A stretch of 37,235 nt of DNA from Gammaproteobacteria bacterium (GCA_012728415.1 JAAYFD010000065.1:1-37235), one strand, 5' to 3'. Shown: positions 17,485 to 28,557, counted from the first letter of the stretch. The notes: generated from the letters alone by a model not told the origin. Program-made: numbers and translations.

Positions 17485-17557
17485 GTACGAGCCACTTCAG
17501 TGGCGACACACACCCTGAACCAGGCAACCACAGAGCGCGGCTGAAGCCACTCCTACA
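17485..17557. repeat. REP/BIME-type repeat, copy 1
   Basis: Two small palindromes make up the unit. The first is GCCACTTCAGTGGC (17491-17504). The second is the GCGCGGCTGAAGCCACTC block near 17536-17552. An ACCAGGCAACCACAG spacer joins them. The same layout recurs near 22114 and 23585, and in altered order near 26332. A further half-copy (GCGCCACTTCAGTGGTGACC) precedes it at about 17456. It sits between tsaB and the small hypothetical gene. Confidence 0.75.
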
Positions 17558-17566
17558 GGACCGGCA

Positions 17567-18247
17567 TCAAGCCCCGGTTTTGGGCGTGGCAACCTGGTCG
17601 CGCAAGTATACGGGTTGAGCCTGCTCAGCAGGCCGCATCTGGCCCAGCTGCCAGTCGTGTAATGCCAGCTGCAGAATATCTACAGCATGTGGCAGATGTT
17701 CTGCAGCATGTCCACTGACCGCTACCGGAATGCGGCCTGCATAGGCCGCCCAGCCGGTACCAGCGGCAATCCAGCTGCCCTTGGCTGTACGCGGCAGCAC
17801 AGCCTGCTCCGGCGCACACACCTGCTCAATGCCCTGCAACTTCATCTGCCCTTCTTGCATGGCGTAACACCCCCAATACACTTCATCCATACGCGCATCA
17901 ATGGCGACCGCCACTTGCTCGGCACCCTGTTCACGCCAGGCCCGGTGGGCAATGGCAGCCAGGCTGGATACCGGCAACACTGGCTTGTCCAGGGCAAATG
18001 CCAACCCTTGCACCACCCCGACTGCTATCCGCAGCCCGGTAAAGGCACCAGGGCCCTGACCAAAAGCTATGGCGTCCACATCAGCCAGCACAATGCCGGC
18101 CTCATTCAGCACTTCCTGCACCATCGGCAAAACTTGCTGGGCATGCAGCCGGGGAACGACCGCATAGCGACTGATCAGCCTGCCATCATGCAACAGGGCA
18201 ACAGAACAGGCTTCAGTGGCGGTATCAATGGCAAGCAGAGTGGTCAT
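17567..18247 (-). CDS. tsaB: tRNA threonylcarbamoyladenosine biosynthesis protein TsaB
   Basis: A 226-residue ASKHA-fold protein starting MTTLLAIDTATEACSVAL. AFGQGPGAFTGLRIAVGV is the family signature (about 70-87). TsaB forms a scaffold with TsaD and TsaE for t6A modification of ANN-decoding tRNAs, and it is essential in many bacteria. I chose ATG 18247 because the conserved N-terminus begins there; an upstream ATG at 18286 would add 13 unlikely residues. It follows adk by 82 bases on the same strand, an order seen in Pseudomonas. Confidence 0.95.
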   Translation of the reverse strand: MTTLLAIDTATEACSVALLHDGRLISRYAVVPRLHAQQVLPMVQEVLNEAGIVLADVDAIAFGQGPGAFTGLRIAVGVVQGLAFALDKPVLPVSSLAAIAHRAWREQGAEQVAVAIDARMDEVYWGCYAMQEGQMKLQGIEQVCAPEQAVLPRTAKGSWIAAGTGWAAYAGRIPVAVSGHAAEHLPHAVDILQLALHDWQLGQMRPAEQAQPVYLRDQVATPKTGA

Positions 18248-18329
18248 AAAGGGAAGAAGTCTATGGGGGCGAATGTATTCATACATGACCCCTGGCTGCC
18301 ATTGACAGCCAGGGGTCAGTACAGACGGA

Positions 18330-19088
<759 letters not shown>

Positions 19089-19162
19089 CTAGCCTTTAGT
19101 CGCACAAGGGCTTATTGCCGACTGACGATGTATTTGAATGCCCGAAGGAGGCTTGCTCTTGT

Positions 19163-19188
19163 AAAAAGGGGCTTGTCTCCGGGCCCCT
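19163..19188 (-). terminator. Candidate rho-independent terminator of ppc
   Basis: On the minus strand AGGGGC and GCCCCT pair around a ten-base loop and are followed by five T (19167-19163). It lies about 115 bases after the ppc stop, within a larger nested repeat. Confidence 0.55.
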
Positions 19189-19264
19189 GTCAGGGGCTAG
19201 CCGGCAGACGCATATCGCGCCCCAAAATGACGGAAAAGCGCGATATCGCTGCCGGGGCAAGCCC
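19169..19264. repeat. Nested inverted-repeat structure between ppc and adk
   Basis: GGGCTTG (19169-19175) pairs with CAAGCCC (19258-19264). Inside it CCGGCAG (19201-19207) pairs with CTGCCGG (19249-19255), and ATATCGCGC (19212-19220) pairs with GCGCGATAT (19238-19246). GCCCCTG and CAGGGGC (19183-19197) form a further hairpin. The layout resembles a paired REP (BIME) of a different sequence family from the copies near 17485. It may act as a 3' mRNA stabiliser for ppc. The rest of the 325-base adk-ppc gap holds no gene. Confidence 0.65.
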
Positions 19265-19302
19265 TCCTGCAAAAGACTTTCTGTACGTTTGTGAATACAG
19301 CC

Positions 19303-21939
19303 TCAGCCGGTATTACGCAAACCGGCAGCAATACCGGCCACAGTCACCAGCATCGCCTTTTCAATCGCCGGACTGATTTGTTCCTGGGTGCGTGAACGCG
19401 CCAGCAGCTCGACCTGCAGCAGGTGCAGCGGGTCCAGATAGGTATCACGAACACTGATTGAGGCCCGTACAACAGGGTGTCTCTCAAACAGCAGCTCCTG
19501 TCCGGTCAGGCGCAGCACATTATCGACTGCCTGCTGTAACCGCTGAAACAGCTGTTCACCCAGGGGGCGCAACTCCGGTTCAACCAGGCGTTCGTCATAC
19601 AGCCGCGCAATACCCGAATCGGCCTTGAGCAACACCATCTCAAGCATGTCGATACGGGCACGGAAAAACGGCCACTGGTCACGCATTTCGTCCAGTAGCG
19701 GCTCTTCGCCACGGGCGAAGGCCTTCTCCAGTGCACTTTCCCAGCCCAGCCAGGCTGGCAACATCAGGCGGGTTTGCGTCCAGGCGAAAATCCAGGGAAT
19801 AGCTCGCAGGCTCTCAATGCCGCCAGTACGGCGACGGGCCGGACGGCTACCCAGTGGCAAGCGCCCCAGCTCCTGTTCGGGTGTGGCCTGACGGAAGTAA
19901 TCAACAAAACGGGGATCCTCCTGCACCACCTGTCGATAGCCCTGCAAGCCGTCTTCTGCCATGCGATCCATCACGGCACGCCATTCATCCCTGGGGGCAA
20001 CCGGGGGCAAGTGGGTCGCTTCGAGCACCGCTGCAAGGTACAGATTGAGGTTTTGTGCGGCCACTTCGGGCAGGCCATATTTGAAGCGTATCACCTCACC
20101 TTGCTCGGTGGTGCGGAATCTGCCGGCCACCGAGCCGGGTGGCTGGGACAAAATGGCTTCGTGCGCAGGACCACCACCACGGCCTACCGTACCGCCACGA
20201 CCATGAAACAGCAGCAGCTCGACCCCGGCATCCTGGCAAACCTGCACCAGACGCTCCTGCGCCCGATACTGAGCCCAGGCAGCAGCGGTGGTGCCGGCAT
20301 CCTTGGCCGAATCAGAGTAACCGATCATGACCTCTTGCGGCCCTTTCAGACCCTTGCGGTAATCATCAAGGCTGAGCAGCTGCCGAATGGCATCGGCGGC
20401 ATGATCCAGGTCGTCCAGTGTCTCGAACAGCGGCGCAACCCGCATCGCACGACGCACACCGGCCTCTTTTAGCAACAGCTGCACTGCCAGCACATCCGAC
20501 GGTGCACTGGCCATGGAAATAACATAGGTACCCAGTGATTCGGTCGGTGCACGGGCAATCACCGCGCAGGTTTCCAGCACTTCACGGGTGTCATCGCCCG
20601 GCTGGAAATCCTTGCTCAGCAGCGGACGCTTACTGTTCAGTTCTTGCAACAAAAACTGCTGACGCTGCTCTTCGCCCCAGTCGCTATAGCGACCCATCCC
20701 CAGCCACTCGGTGATTTCGTTGATGGCCGACGTGTGCCTTGAGGCATCCTGGCGAATGTCCAGCCGAACCAGTGACAAACCAAAGGTGGCAGCGCGGCGG
20801 ATGGTATCCAGCAGGTCACCGTCAGCAATCAGGCCCATGCCACATTCATGCAACGAGCGGTAGCACATCAACAGCGGATCAAGCAGCTCGGCGCGATTAT
20901 GAATAATATCTTGCGGCAGTGGCAGGTCGTGGGCGATAGCGTTTTGCAGCTCGGTACGGGTATGGCGCAACCGGGCACGCAAGCGCTTGAGAATCACCCG
21001 GTAAGGCTCGTCGGTGTCTTCACCCACTACGGCCTGCAGCTCCGGGGTCGCGCGCTGCATCGACAGCTCATGGGTCAGTTGCGAAACATCACGCAGATAA
21101 AGGTCGGCGGCCAGCCAGCGGGCAATGCGCAATACATGGCGGGTAACCTTGGCTGTTACATTGGGGTTACCATCACGGTCACCACCCATCCAGCTGGCAA
21201 AGCGGATCGGCGCTGCACTCAGGGGCAGCGGGCCGGCTCCAGCCTCACGCAATACGCCATCCACATGGCGCAGCACTTTCGGAACCGCTTGCCACAACGA
21301 GCGCTCAATCACGGCAAAGCCCCAGCGTGCCTCGTCCTGCGGAGTGGGCTGGCTGCTGCGGATTTCACTGGTATGCCAGATCTCGGCAATCAGGCTACGC
21401 AACTTCTGGATATGCTGCGCCCGCTCAGCCTCGGGCAGTTCCTTGTGATCCAGCTCGGCCAGTTGCTGGGCGATGAAGTCATACTTCATGATCAGCGTAC
21501 GGCGTGATACCTCGGTCGGATGCGCAGTCAGCACCAGTTCAATATCCAGACCGGATACAGCCTTGCTCAGGTCTTCGGGACAGCTGGCCGAGGCTTTCAG
21601 GCGTTCCAGCACCTGCGCCAGCATCTGGTCTTCAAAGGGAGGCTCTTCGTCGTCACCACGACGACGCATAAGGTGATACTGATCGGCGATGTTGGCCAGG
21701 TTGAGAAACTGGCTAAAGCCGCGCGCTACCGGTAGCAGTTCATCTTCGGCCAGGCCGGCCAGGGTTTCTTCCAGTTGTGTACGGCCATCCTGCGAACCGC
21801 GCCGAGCCGACTTGGCGCCGGTACGGATCAGTTCAACTTTCTCTAGGAACTCGGCACCGCGCTGAGCCTTCATGGTCTGCCCGAGCAAATCACCGAACAT
21901 GTGGACGTTGTCGTGTACCCGCTGGCTGATACGTGCCAT
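19303..21939 (-). CDS. ppc: Phosphoenolpyruvate carboxylase
   Basis: An 878-residue anaplerotic enzyme that makes oxaloacetate from PEP and bicarbonate. The catalytic motif [13 protein letters not shown] (His near 140) and the second motif [15 protein letters not shown] are intact, [10 protein letters not shown] is present, and the protein ends with the conserved RNTG. ATG 21939 is chosen because AGGAGG lies four to five bases upstream and the N-terminus ([14 protein letters not shown]) aligns with the family there. An upstream ATG would add 17 residues. It lies upstream of adk on the same strand, separated by 325 bases with a terminator-like structure. Confidence 0.98.
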   Translation of the reverse strand: MARISQRVHDNVHMFGDLLGQTMKAQRGAEFLEKVELIRTGAKSARRGSQDGRTQLEETLAGLAEDELLPVARGFSQFLNLANIADQYHLMRRRGDDEEPPFEDQMLAQVLERLKASASCPEDLSKAVSGLDIELVLTAHPTEVSRRTLIMKYDFIAQQLAELDHKELPEAERAQHIQKLRSLIAEIWHTSEIRSSQPTPQDEARWGFAVIERSLWQAVPKVLRHVDGVLREAGAGPLPLSAAPIRFASWMGGDRDGNPNVTAKVTRHVLRIARWLAADLYLRDVSQLTHELSMQRATPELQAVVGEDTDEPYRVILKRLRARLRHTRTELQNAIAHDLPLPQDIIHNRAELLDPLLMCYRSLHECGMGLIADGDLLDTIRRAATFGLSLVRLDIRQDASRHTSAINEITEWLGMGRYSDWGEEQRQQFLLQELNSKRPLLSKDFQPGDDTREVLETCAVIARAPTESLGTYVISMASAPSDVLAVQLLLKEAGVRRAMRVAPLFETLDDLDHAADAIRQLLSLDDYRKGLKGPQEVMIGYSDSAKDAGTTAAAWAQYRAQERLVQVCQDAGVELLLFHGRGGTVGRGGGPAHEAILSQPPGSVAGRFRTTEQGEVIRFKYGLPEVAAQNLNLYLAAVLEATHLPPVAPRDEWRAVMDRMAEDGLQGYRQVVQEDPRFVDYFRQATPEQELGRLPLGSRPARRRTGGIESLRAIPWIFAWTQTRLMLPAWLGWESALEKAFARGEEPLLDEMRDQWPFFRARIDMLEMVLLKADSGIARLYDERLVEPELRPLGEQLFQRLQQAVDNVLRLTGQELLFERHPVVRASISVRDTYLDPLHLLQVELLARSRTQEQISPAIEKAMLVTVAGIAAGLRNTG

Positions 21940-22113
21940 GTGGCCTCCTGTTGTTATGCTTTTGGGAATAATAGCCACAGCATAAACCACTAGCCGGATT
22001 CAGGCTATGCACTCCGTTGTAGAGCGCTTGCAGCCGCGAGCTTAATTTGCACCCCATGGCACAGCCTTTGCAGAGGCACGCCCACTTACCCAACAAGTCG
22101 CGGGCACGCTCCT

Positions 22114-22182
22114 GTACGAGCCGCTTCAGTGGCGACCCATCCCGAACCAAGCAGACCACAGGTCGCGGCTGAAACCGCTCGC
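22114..22182. repeat. REP/BIME-type repeat, copy 2
   Basis: The unit begins GTACGAGCCGCTTCAGTGGC and ends GGTCGCGGCTGAAACCGCTC, with an ACCAAGCAGACCACAG spacer, the same layout as copy 1. It lies in the 338-base gap between ppc and the DUF4136 gene. I saw no other gene in that gap. Confidence 0.75.
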
Positions 22183-22277
22183 GCCTTGCAACGGCCCCAT
22201 GGACGGACGCAACTTGCTGCTACAGACATAACCGCTTCTGCTATCCTGTACCCACGCCAAACCACAGGAGAGCAGCC

Positions 22278-22829
22278 ATGCAGCGCCTTCTTCAATTCCT
22301 GCTGATCACCTTATTACTGGCAGGCTGTCAAACCGCTGCCCTCACCGAACTGGACTACGACACCCGGCAGGATTTTTCTCTCTGGCAAACCTGGCAATGG
22401 GCCGAACCAGCAGTCGAGTTTTACAGCCGCGAACAAGCCAGCGACCTGGATCAGGCGCGCATTCGTGATGTAGTTGGCGAGCAACTACTGCAATGGGGGT
22501 TCCTGCCTGCTGACCAACAGCCGGATTTTCTGGTCCGTGCCTGGCTGGGACAAGAAGACCGCGTAGAGCGCATCTACGTGCAACGTGGTGGCTATTGGGG
22601 TGACCCCTGGGGGCGATACTGGGGGGGACCTGGCTGGGTAGAGCCACAAGACATACGTTATCGGGTGTTCACCCTTCAGCTGGATATATTGGATGCACAA
22701 ACTGGCAAACTGGCTTGGCGTGCCAGTGAACAATGGCCAGCAACAAGCAGCAGCACCCGCCCACAAAAGCGGGATACAGAGATTCGCAAGGCAACCCGGC
22801 GCATATTGAAAAACTTCCCGCCACACTAG
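22278..22829 (+). CDS. DUF4136-domain lipoprotein
   Basis: This 183-residue protein has a lipoprotein signal peptide ending in the lipobox LLLAGC (Cys17), so it should be lipidated and anchored in the envelope. The following region (ELDYDTRQDFSLWQTWQWAE, then DQARIRDVVGEQLLQWGF) matches the DUF4136 pattern. A Gly/Trp/Tyr-rich patch (GYWGDPWGRYWGGPGW) sits near residues 106-121. The C-terminus has the typical helix IRKATRRILKNFPP. AGGAGA six bases upstream fixes the start. Function is unknown. Confidence 0.85.
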   Translation: MQRLLQFLLITLLLAGCQTAALTELDYDTRQDFSLWQTWQWAEPAVEFYSREQASDLDQARIRDVVGEQLLQWGFLPADQQPDFLVRAWLGQEDRVERIYVQRGGYWGDPWGRYWGGPGWVEPQDIRYRVFTLQLDILDAQTGKLAWRASEQWPATSSSTRPQKRDTEIRKATRRILKNFPPH

Positions 22830-23091
22830 ACCCGAACATCACAAAGCGCATCACCCATACCGAGCTTTTGCCTGTAGCGGCCCGGTGCCGATGACACGAT
22901 GGATTGCAAGCACAGTCATCGCTGCCCCCAACAGCCAACAAACCATAAACTGCTTGCAACCCTGCGCGACCCGCCAAGGCAAGCCCCAGGCGGTGCACAA
23001 GTTCCGTAGCAACAAGGCGGGCCCATTAGCGAATATGCAAGCCTCTATTGCTGCGCTACCATGGCCCTCCCAATAGAGTTGATCACTGCCT

Positions 23092-23544
23092 ATGAACATG
23101 CTGACCGTCTGGCTATTTTTCACCATGGCCTTTCTGGCCGGCGCCTTCATGCCTGTACAAGCGGGTATCAATGGTCTGCTGGCCCGCGAGCTGTCCAGCA
23201 CCCTGACGGCCGCCACCATATCTTTTCTGATGGGCTCCCTGGGCCTGCTGGTTGTACTTCTGCTGCAACGGCAAAGCATACCCCTCGGTGCTATCAAACA
23301 GCTACAATGGTGGCACCTGGTTGGCGGGCTGATGGGGGCTTTTTTTGTATTTACCGCTGCTTTTGCCGCGCCACGTATTGGCGCCCTGATGTTCATGGCC
23401 CTGGTCCTGGCCGGACAGATGAGCAGCGCACTATTCCTCGACCACCAAGGCTGGCTGGGATTTCGCGAGTCATCCATCACCACCGGCAAGGTTCTGGGAA
23501 TGGTCTGCATCGTAGTCGGCGTCTGGCTAATCCGCCGCGGGTAA
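23092..23544 (+). CDS. DMT-type membrane protein, DUF606/YdcZ family
   Basis: A 150-residue hydrophobic protein with about five membrane spans and the DUF606 features PVQAGINGLLAR near the N-terminus and GALMFMALVLAGQMSSALFLD later. It is a half-size member of the drug/metabolite transporter superfamily; such proteins often work as dimers. Substrate is unknown. The ribosome site is weak. It lies 262 bases after the DUF4136 gene and is followed by a REP-type repeat, so it is probably a single-gene unit. Confidence 0.85.
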   Translation: MNMLTVWLFFTMAFLAGAFMPVQAGINGLLARELSSTLTAATISFLMGSLGLLVVLLLQRQSIPLGAIKQLQWWHLVGGLMGAFFVFTAAFAAPRIGALMFMALVLAGQMSSALFLDHQGWLGFRESSITTGKVLGMVCIVVGVWLIRRG

Positions 23545-23584
23545 CTGCCTCACAGCCAAAACACCTCTGTACCAGCCATTCCCT

Positions 23585-23656
23585 GTATGAGCCACTTCAG
23601 TGGCAACCCACACCCCGAGCCAAACACCCACAGGTCGCGGCTAAGGCCGCTTGTAC
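23585..23656. repeat. REP/BIME-type repeat, copy 3
   Basis: It begins GTATGAGCCACTTCAGTGGC and ends GGTCGCGGCTAAGGCCGCTT, with spacer ending CACCCACAG. Layout and length match copies 1 and 2. It lies just after the DUF606 gene. Confidence 0.75.
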
Positions 23657-23685
23657 CGGTAAAGTCATTCTTACAGAAAAAGCCA

Positions 23686-23717
23686 GCTGTACAGGCGCAG
23701 GCCCGCAACTGTACAGC
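23686..23717. repeat. Inverted repeat upstream of aroQ
   Basis: GCTGTACA (23686-23693) and TGTACAGC (23710-23717) are perfect eight-base arms around a 16-base spacer, about 135-165 bases before the aroQ start. It may be a hairpin at the end of the DUF606 unit or a regulatory site. No T-run follows. Confidence 0.45.
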
Positions 23718-23850
23718 AAAGATGCGCAGCAAACTCATCAATATATGGTTACAATCCGAAGTAACTCATTAGTCTTAACCTGACCCACAAGGGCTGACTT
23801 TTGCTGCATTTCAAGGCATATTGTCCGCTTTTACGCACCAAGGCATCGGC

Positions 23851-24294
23851 ATGGCTTCTATTCTTCTTTTGCATGGCCCCAACCTGAATCTGCTCGGGGT
23901 CCGCGAGCCCGGAGTATACGGCTCGCAAACCCTTGACGACATCAATAAGGCCCTACAAGAACAGGCCATTGCCGCCGGCCATCAACTGGAGTGTCTCCAG
24001 AGCAATGCCGAGCACCTGCTGATTGAGCGAATCCACACAGCAAAAAACGATGGAACAGCCTTCATCCTGATCAATCCTGCCGCATTTACACATACCAGCG
24101 TCGCATTACGTGACGCATTGCTGGCAGTGAGCATCCCATTTATTGAAGTGCACTTGTCCAACGTATACAAGCGCGAACCTTTTCGACATCACTCCTACTT
24201 CTCGGATATAGCAGAAGGAGTGATTTGCGGCCTGGGTGCCAGTGGTTACCACCTGGCCCTGCAAGCTGCAATTGAGCATGTCAACCTATCCTGA
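23851..24294 (+). CDS. aroQ: 3-dehydroquinate dehydratase, type II
   Basis: This 147-residue enzyme catalyses the third step of the shikimate pathway. It shows [11 protein letters not shown] at residues 5-15, the catalytic Tyr in [22 protein letters not shown], and [18 protein letters not shown] with the catalytic His region. I chose ATG 23851, where the family N-terminus begins; an in-frame TTG at 23821 would add ten unlikely residues. It is followed 32 bases later by accB, an arrangement common in Pseudomonas. Confidence 0.97.
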   Translation: MASILLLHGPNLNLLGVREPGVYGSQTLDDINKALQEQAIAAGHQLECLQSNAEHLLIERIHTAKNDGTAFILINPAAFTHTSVALRDALLAVSIPFIEVHLSNVYKREPFRHHSYFSDIAEGVICGLGASGYHLALQAAIEHVNLS

Positions 24295-24326
24295 TTACAC
24301 TCAAACAACCTGCGGAGTCATACCCG

Positions 24327-24773
24327 ATGGATATTCGTAAAGTAAAAAAACTCATTGAACTCGTTGAAGAGTCCGGCATTGACGAACTGGAAATTCATGA
24401 GGGCGAAGAGTCCGTGCGCATCACCCGCCACAGCGCAGTAGCAGCCCAGCCGGTCACCTATGCCGCAGCGCCGGCACCCGTGGTTGGCGCTCCGGCCGCA
24501 GCACCAGCGGCAGAAGCCGAAGCAGCTCCCCAGCTCAAAGGCACCGTTATCCGCTCCCCAATGGTTGGCACCTTCTATCGCGCCCCCTCTCCCACTTCTG
24601 CCAGCTTTGTTGAGCCCGGCCAGAGTGTGAAAAAAGGCGACGTACTGTGCATTGTTGAAGCCATGAAAATGATGAACCACATTGAAAGCGATGTGAGCGG
24701 CGTAATTGATACCATTCTGGTAGAAAACGGTCAGCCGGTTGAGTACGACCAGCCCCTGTTCACCATCGTTTAA
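24327..24773 (+). CDS. accB: Biotin carboxyl carrier protein of acetyl-CoA carboxylase
   Basis: A 148-residue BCCP. An N-terminal helical region ([20 protein letters not shown]) and an Ala/Pro-rich linker (about 38-68) precede the biotinyl domain. Lys114 in [11 protein letters not shown] is the biotinylation site, and the thumb segment [14 protein letters not shown] is at about 86-99. It carries carboxybiotin between AccC and AccAD in fatty acid synthesis. It lies 17 bases before accC, with a good ribosome site. Confidence 0.98.
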   Translation: MDIRKVKKLIELVEESGIDELEIHEGEESVRITRHSAVAAQPVTYAAAPAPVVGAPAAAPAAEAEAAPQLKGTVIRSPMVGTFYRAPSPTSASFVEPGQSVKKGDVLCIVEAMKMMNHIESDVSGVIDTILVENGQPVEYDQPLFTIV

Positions 24774-24790
24774 ATCACCTGGAGTCTGCA

Positions 24791-26134
24791 ATGCTGGAAA
24801 AAGTCCTGATTGCCAACCGCGGTGAAATTGCACTGCGCATCATGCGTGCGTGCAAGGAGATGGGCATTAAAACCGTAGCCGTTTACTCTTCGGCTGACCG
24901 CGATCTGATGCACCTGTCCCTGGCCGACGAAACCGTCTGTATCGGCCCGGCTCCTGGCGCACAGTCTTATCTACAAATCCCTGCCATTATTGCCGCCGCC
25001 GAAGTGACCGGCGCCAACGCCATACACCCTGGCTACGGCTTCCTGGCAGAAAACCCCGACTTTGCCGAACAGGTAGAGAACTCGGGCTTTACCTTTATTG
25101 GCCCCAAGGCCGATGTCATCCGCATGATGGGTGACAAAGTGGCCGCCAAAGACGCCATGAAAAAAGCGGGCGTTCCTGTCGTACCCGGCTCCGATGGTCC
25201 CCTGCCTGAAGATGAAGAAGAAGCCCTGCGCATCGCCCGCGAAGTCGGCTACCCGGTCATTATCAAGGCAGCCGGCGGCGGCGGTGGCCGAGGCATGCGT
25301 GTGGTTCATCACGAAGACGACCTGCTGCGTGCCGCTGTACACACCCGCAACGAGGCGGCTGCCGCGTTTGGCAACCCTGTGGTCTACCTTGAAAAATTTC
25401 TGGGCAACCCCCGCCACGTGGAAATCCAGGTCATGGCCGACGGTCAAGGCAACGCGGTGCACTTTGGTGACCGCGACTGCTCATTGCAACGTCGCCACCA
25501 AAAAGTCATTGAAGAGGCACCCGCCCCTTTTATTGACGAAGCAGCCCGCCAGAAAGTATTTGAGCGCTGTGTGCAGGCCTGCATCGATATCGGCTACCGT
25601 GGTGCCGGTACCTTCGAGTTCCTTTACGAAGACGGCCGTTTTTACTTCATCGAAATGAACACCAGAATTCAGGTCGAGCATCCGGTTACCGAAATGATCA
25701 CCGGCTTTGACCTGGTTAAAGAAATGATCAGCATAGCTGCTGGCAACCCACTGTCCATCAAGCAAAAAGACATTCACTTCCGCGGCCACGCTTTCGAGTG
25801 CCGGATCAACGCTGAAGACCCGGACAACTTTATGCCAAGCCCCGGACTGGTCAAACACTATCATGCGCCGGGTGGCAACGGTGTACGCATGGACTCGCAC
25901 CTATATAGCGGCTACAGCGTTCCCCCCCATTACGACTCGCTGATCGGCAAGATCATCACTTGGGGTGAAACCCGTGACGAAGCCATGGGCCGCATGCGTA
26001 ACGCGCTCGACGAGATCATCATCGACGGCATCAAGACCAACGTACCCCTGCACATTGACCTGATGAATGACAAAGGCTTCAAGCATGGTGGCGTCAATAT
26101 CCATTACCTGGAAAACAAGCTGAATCGCAAGTGA
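24791..26134 (+). CDS. accC: Biotin carboxylase subunit of acetyl-CoA carboxylase
   Basis: A 447-residue ATP-grasp enzyme. The N-terminal [20 protein letters not shown] block, the Gly-rich ATP loop ([13 protein letters not shown], near 160-172), [10 protein letters not shown] and the catalytic [15 protein letters not shown] segment are all present. It carboxylates biotin on AccB using ATP and bicarbonate. GGAG lies seven bases before the ATG. A strong hairpin terminator follows at about 94 bases, so the transcript ends here; prmA, often next in Pseudomonas, is not present. Confidence 0.98.
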   Translation: MLEKVLIANRGEIALRIMRACKEMGIKTVAVYSSADRDLMHLSLADETVCIGPAPGAQSYLQIPAIIAAAEVTGANAIHPGYGFLAENPDFAEQVENSGFTFIGPKADVIRMMGDKVAAKDAMKKAGVPVVPGSDGPLPEDEEEALRIAREVGYPVIIKAAGGGGGRGMRVVHHEDDLLRAAVHTRNEAAAAFGNPVVYLEKFLGNPRHVEIQVMADGQGNAVHFGDRDCSLQRRHQKVIEEAPAPFIDEAARQKVFERCVQACIDIGYRGAGTFEFLYEDGRFYFIEMNTRIQVEHPVTEMITGFDLVKEMISIAAGNPLSIKQKDIHFRGHAFECRINAEDPDNFMPSPGLVKHYHAPGGNGVRMDSHLYSGYSVPPHYDSLIGKIITWGETRDEAMGRMRNALDEIIIDGIKTNVPLHIDLMNDKGFKHGGVNIHYLENKLNRK

Positions 26135-26227
26135 CGCTTGGCTTAGCTGGTGCAGCCAGGCTTGACTTGCCTGACGCAAGCAGGGCTTGCTTTAACCTCA
26201 AACATAGCCTGGTTCAGCCAGCACCCA

Positions 26228-26260
26228 ATAAAAACGGCCACACAGTGTGGCCGTTTTTAT
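26228..26260. terminator. Bidirectional rho-independent terminator after accC
   Basis: A near-perfect hairpin runs from ATAAAAACGGCCACAC to its complement GTGTGGCCGTTTTTAT around a single central base. The GC-rich core is CGGCCACA/TGTGGCCG. T-runs flank the core on both strands, so it can stop accC transcripts and those from the convergent lysS unit. Confidence 0.92.
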
Positions 26261-26331
26261 GCTTAGATCACGGCCCAGGCCGATCCTTGCATGATTAGAT
26301 CTGTAACATTGAAGCAGCTACCGGGGCCATG

Positions 26332-26380
26332 TTCGCGGCCCAAGTCGCTCTTACAGTCCTATGCGGGCCACTTTAGTGGC
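26332..26380. repeat. REP/BIME-type repeat, copy 4 (rearranged)
   Basis: GCCACTTTAGTGGC (26367-26380) is the first palindrome of the family. It is preceded, rather than followed, by a degenerate second half (GTTCGCGGCCCAAGTCGCTC, starting near 26331). The half-units are therefore in the reverse order of copies 1-3. Confidence 0.6.
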
Positions 26381-26413
26381 GACCATGTGTGACCTGGGAC
26401 AAGCCAGCAGGTA

Positions 26414-26725
26414 TCACAGGCACCGCACCGCACGTTTTTTGTCATCCACCAGCACGCCGGTCAGGCCTTTTTGTTTGTCATCAAATAGCACCACAATGCC
26501 GTCAATGCACTGGGCATGCTGCTCGGCGGGCTTTAGCGAGGCGCGATAATCTTCGCCAGGAATGGTTTTCAGCATGGTGTACTCGGCCAACAGCAGAGCA
26601 TCTTCCGGTTTGGCAAAGTGCACGTAACCATAATAGGTCAGTGAAAACACCGTCACGCACACAGTCACCACGGCTGTGGCGATCAGGTGCAGCTCATTAA
26701 ATTTCTTGTTGCTGCCATCGTCCAT
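26414..26725 (-). CDS. Small single-span membrane protein after lysS
   Basis: This 103-residue protein has one membrane span near residues 14-34 (LIATAVVTVCVTVFSLTYYG). A soluble C-terminal part follows with two Cys (HAQCIDGIVVLF and the terminal VRCL). ATG 26725 is separated from the lysS stop by a single base (TAA-A-ATG), so translation is likely coupled. It has no recognised family; the N-in/C-out orientation with a periplasmic Cys pair is a guess. Confidence 0.7.
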   Translation of the reverse strand: MDDGSNKKFNELHLIATAVVTVCVTVFSLTYYGYVHFAKPEDALLLAEYTMLKTIPGEDYRASLKPAEQHAQCIDGIVVLFDDKQKGLTGVLVDDKKRAVRCL

Positions 26726-26726
26726 T

Positions 26727-28229
26727 TTAGTGCTCCGGGCGCATGTGCGGAAACAGGATAACATCGCGAATGGATGGTGAATCGGTCAGGAGCATCACCA
26801 GCCGGTCGATGCCAATGCCTTCACCGGCCGTTGGCGGCATGCCGTACTCCAGCGCACGCACAAAGTCGGCATCGTAATGCATGGCTTCGTCGTCACCGGC
26901 TTCCTTGTCAGCTACCTGAGCATGGAAACGTTCGGCCTGGTCCTCGGCATCATTGAGCTCGGAGTAGGCATTGGCAATTTCGCGGCCACCAATGAATAGC
27001 TCAAAGCGGTCGGTTACCTCGGGGTTTTCGTCGTTGCGCCGTGCCAGCGGTGATACTTCGAAGGGATACTGGGTAATAAAGGTTGGCTGCTCCAAGCGGT
27101 GCTCGACGGTTTCCTCGAAGATCATGGTCTGCAACTTACCTATACCTTCGTGCCCCAGCACAGGTGCGCCATGTTTTTTCGCCAAGGCTCGACAGGTGTC
27201 GATGTCATTCAAGTCATCGGCACTGATGTCCGGGTTGTACTTGAGAATGGAGTCAAACAGGCTCAGGCGGGTAAAGGGCTCGCCAAAGTGGAACACCTTG
27301 CCCTGATAGGGTACATCGGTGCTGCCCAACACAGTTTGCGCCAGCTCACGGAACAACTCCTCGGTCAAATCCATATTGTCTTCATAGTCGGCATAGGCCT
27401 GATAGAACTCCAGCATGGTGAACTCGGGGTTGTGACGGGTGGAGACGCCTTCGTTGCGGAAGTTGCGGTTGATCTCGAAGACTTTTTCAAAGCCGCCCAC
27501 CACCAGCCGTTTCAGATACAGCTCTGGCGCAATGCGCAGGTACATGGGTAAGTCCAGTGCATTGTGATGGGTTTCGAACGGCTTGGCCGCCGCACCACCG
27601 GGAATGGTCTGCAGCATGGGTGTTTCCACCTCTAAAAACCCGCGCTGGACCAGGAAGTTGCGAATATGGGCAATCACCTTGCTGCGGATGCGAAAGGTTT
27701 CTCGCACCTCGTCGTTGACGATCAGATCCACGTAACGCTGGCGATAACGCTGCTCGGTATCGGTCAGGCCATGGTGTTTGTCCGGCAGCGGACGCAGGGA
27801 CTTGGTCAGTAACTGCACGCTGTCCATGTGCACATAGAGGTCGCCCTTGCCAGAGCGAGCCAGCTTGCCCTCGGCACCGATAATGTCGCCCAGATCCCAG
27901 GTTTTGGCTTCAGCCAGGGTTTCTTCCGGCAGTGTCTTGCGATCCACATAGACTTGCAAGCGGCCACTGCTGTCCTGCAACACCATAAAAGGGCCACGAC
28001 TGAGCATGATACGCCCGGCGATTTTGATACGAATATCTTGGCCTTCCAGCTCTTCGCGGCCCGCTTCAGCATAGAGCTTTTGCACATCAGCGCAGCGCTG
28101 CTCAGGCCGGAACGTATTGGGAAAGGCGTTGCCTTTGGCCCGGACGGCAGCAAGTTTTTCTTTGCGCTGGGCGATCAGCTTGTTTTCTTCGGCTTGCAGT
28201 TGTTCTTGGGTCTGGCTTTGTTCGGTCAT
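26727..28229 (-). CDS. lysS: Lysyl-tRNA synthetase, class II
   Basis: A 500-residue enzyme with an N-terminal helical extension ([20 protein letters not shown]) and an OB-fold anticodon-binding domain. The class II catalytic core shows [18 protein letters not shown] (motif 1), [20 protein letters not shown] (motif 2) and [14 protein letters not shown] (motif 3). It charges tRNA-Lys. It follows prfB on the same strand after 328 bases, as in many gammaproteobacteria, and precedes a small membrane-protein gene by one base. Confidence 0.98.
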   Translation of the reverse strand: MTEQSQTQEQLQAEENKLIAQRKEKLAAVRAKGNAFPNTFRPEQRCADVQKLYAEAGREELEGQDIRIKIAGRIMLSRGPFMVLQDSSGRLQVYVDRKTLPEETLAEAKTWDLGDIIGAEGKLARSGKGDLYVHMDSVQLLTKSLRPLPDKHHGLTDTEQRYRQRYVDLIVNDEVRETFRIRSKVIAHIRNFLVQRGFLEVETPMLQTIPGGAAAKPFETHHNALDLPMYLRIAPELYLKRLVVGGFEKVFEINRNFRNEGVSTRHNPEFTMLEFYQAYADYEDNMDLTEELFRELAQTVLGSTDVPYQGKVFHFGEPFTRLSLFDSILKYNPDISADDLNDIDTCRALAKKHGAPVLGHEGIGKLQTMIFEETVEHRLEQPTFITQYPFEVSPLARRNDENPEVTDRFELFIGGREIANAYSELNDAEDQAERFHAQVADKEAGDDEAMHYDADFVRALEYGMPPTAGEGIGIDRLVMLLTDSPSIRDVILFPHMRPEH

Positions 28230-28557
28230 GACGGGTCCGGCTGGTTAAGTGTCCGGCAACGATTGTGCCGGACGAAATTTGCAATGAAAGCCAGAGATTA
28301 TAAAGCAAAACCCCATCACTGTGCGAACCGGAAGCTTACCCGCCGTGGACGCCAGCCCAATCCCTGCGCACAAGGCTGCGCAGGCTGTGCGTGTGTTGCA
28401 AGACGCCCCTCGCAGGAGCACGTCCATTTGCGACCGGCGCTGTCACTGGTTTCCTGCATGCAGCCAGCCGGCAGTAGCAGCCCACTGGTGATAGCATCCG
28501 CCCGTGGGCGGGGCGCCCCTGCAGAACGGGCGAAAGAGGCGGTTCGTGCAGAGTGCG
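28230..28557. other. 328-base gap between prfB and lysS
   Basis: No gene was recognised. A GCAGGAGC...TTGCGACC stretch near 28411-28435 resembles a degenerate REP element. The lysS promoter should lie in the part next to 28230, but I could not pick convincing -35/-10 boxes. No T-run terminator was seen after prfB. Confidence 0.45.

Noticed and set aside
20848..21507. Plus-strand frame of 219 codons inside ppc
   Set aside because: It is antisense to the conserved ppc sequence and has no family features.
22851..23510. Minus-strand open frame overlapping the DUF606 gene
   Set aside because: It is antisense to a clear membrane protein, and the hydrophobic part near 22851-23020 lacks an in-frame ATG or ribosome site.
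23061..23783. Long plus-strand frame in a different phase over the DUF606 gene and repeat
   Set aside because: It is a shadow of the DUF606 gene that runs through a REP repeat; composition is not protein-like.
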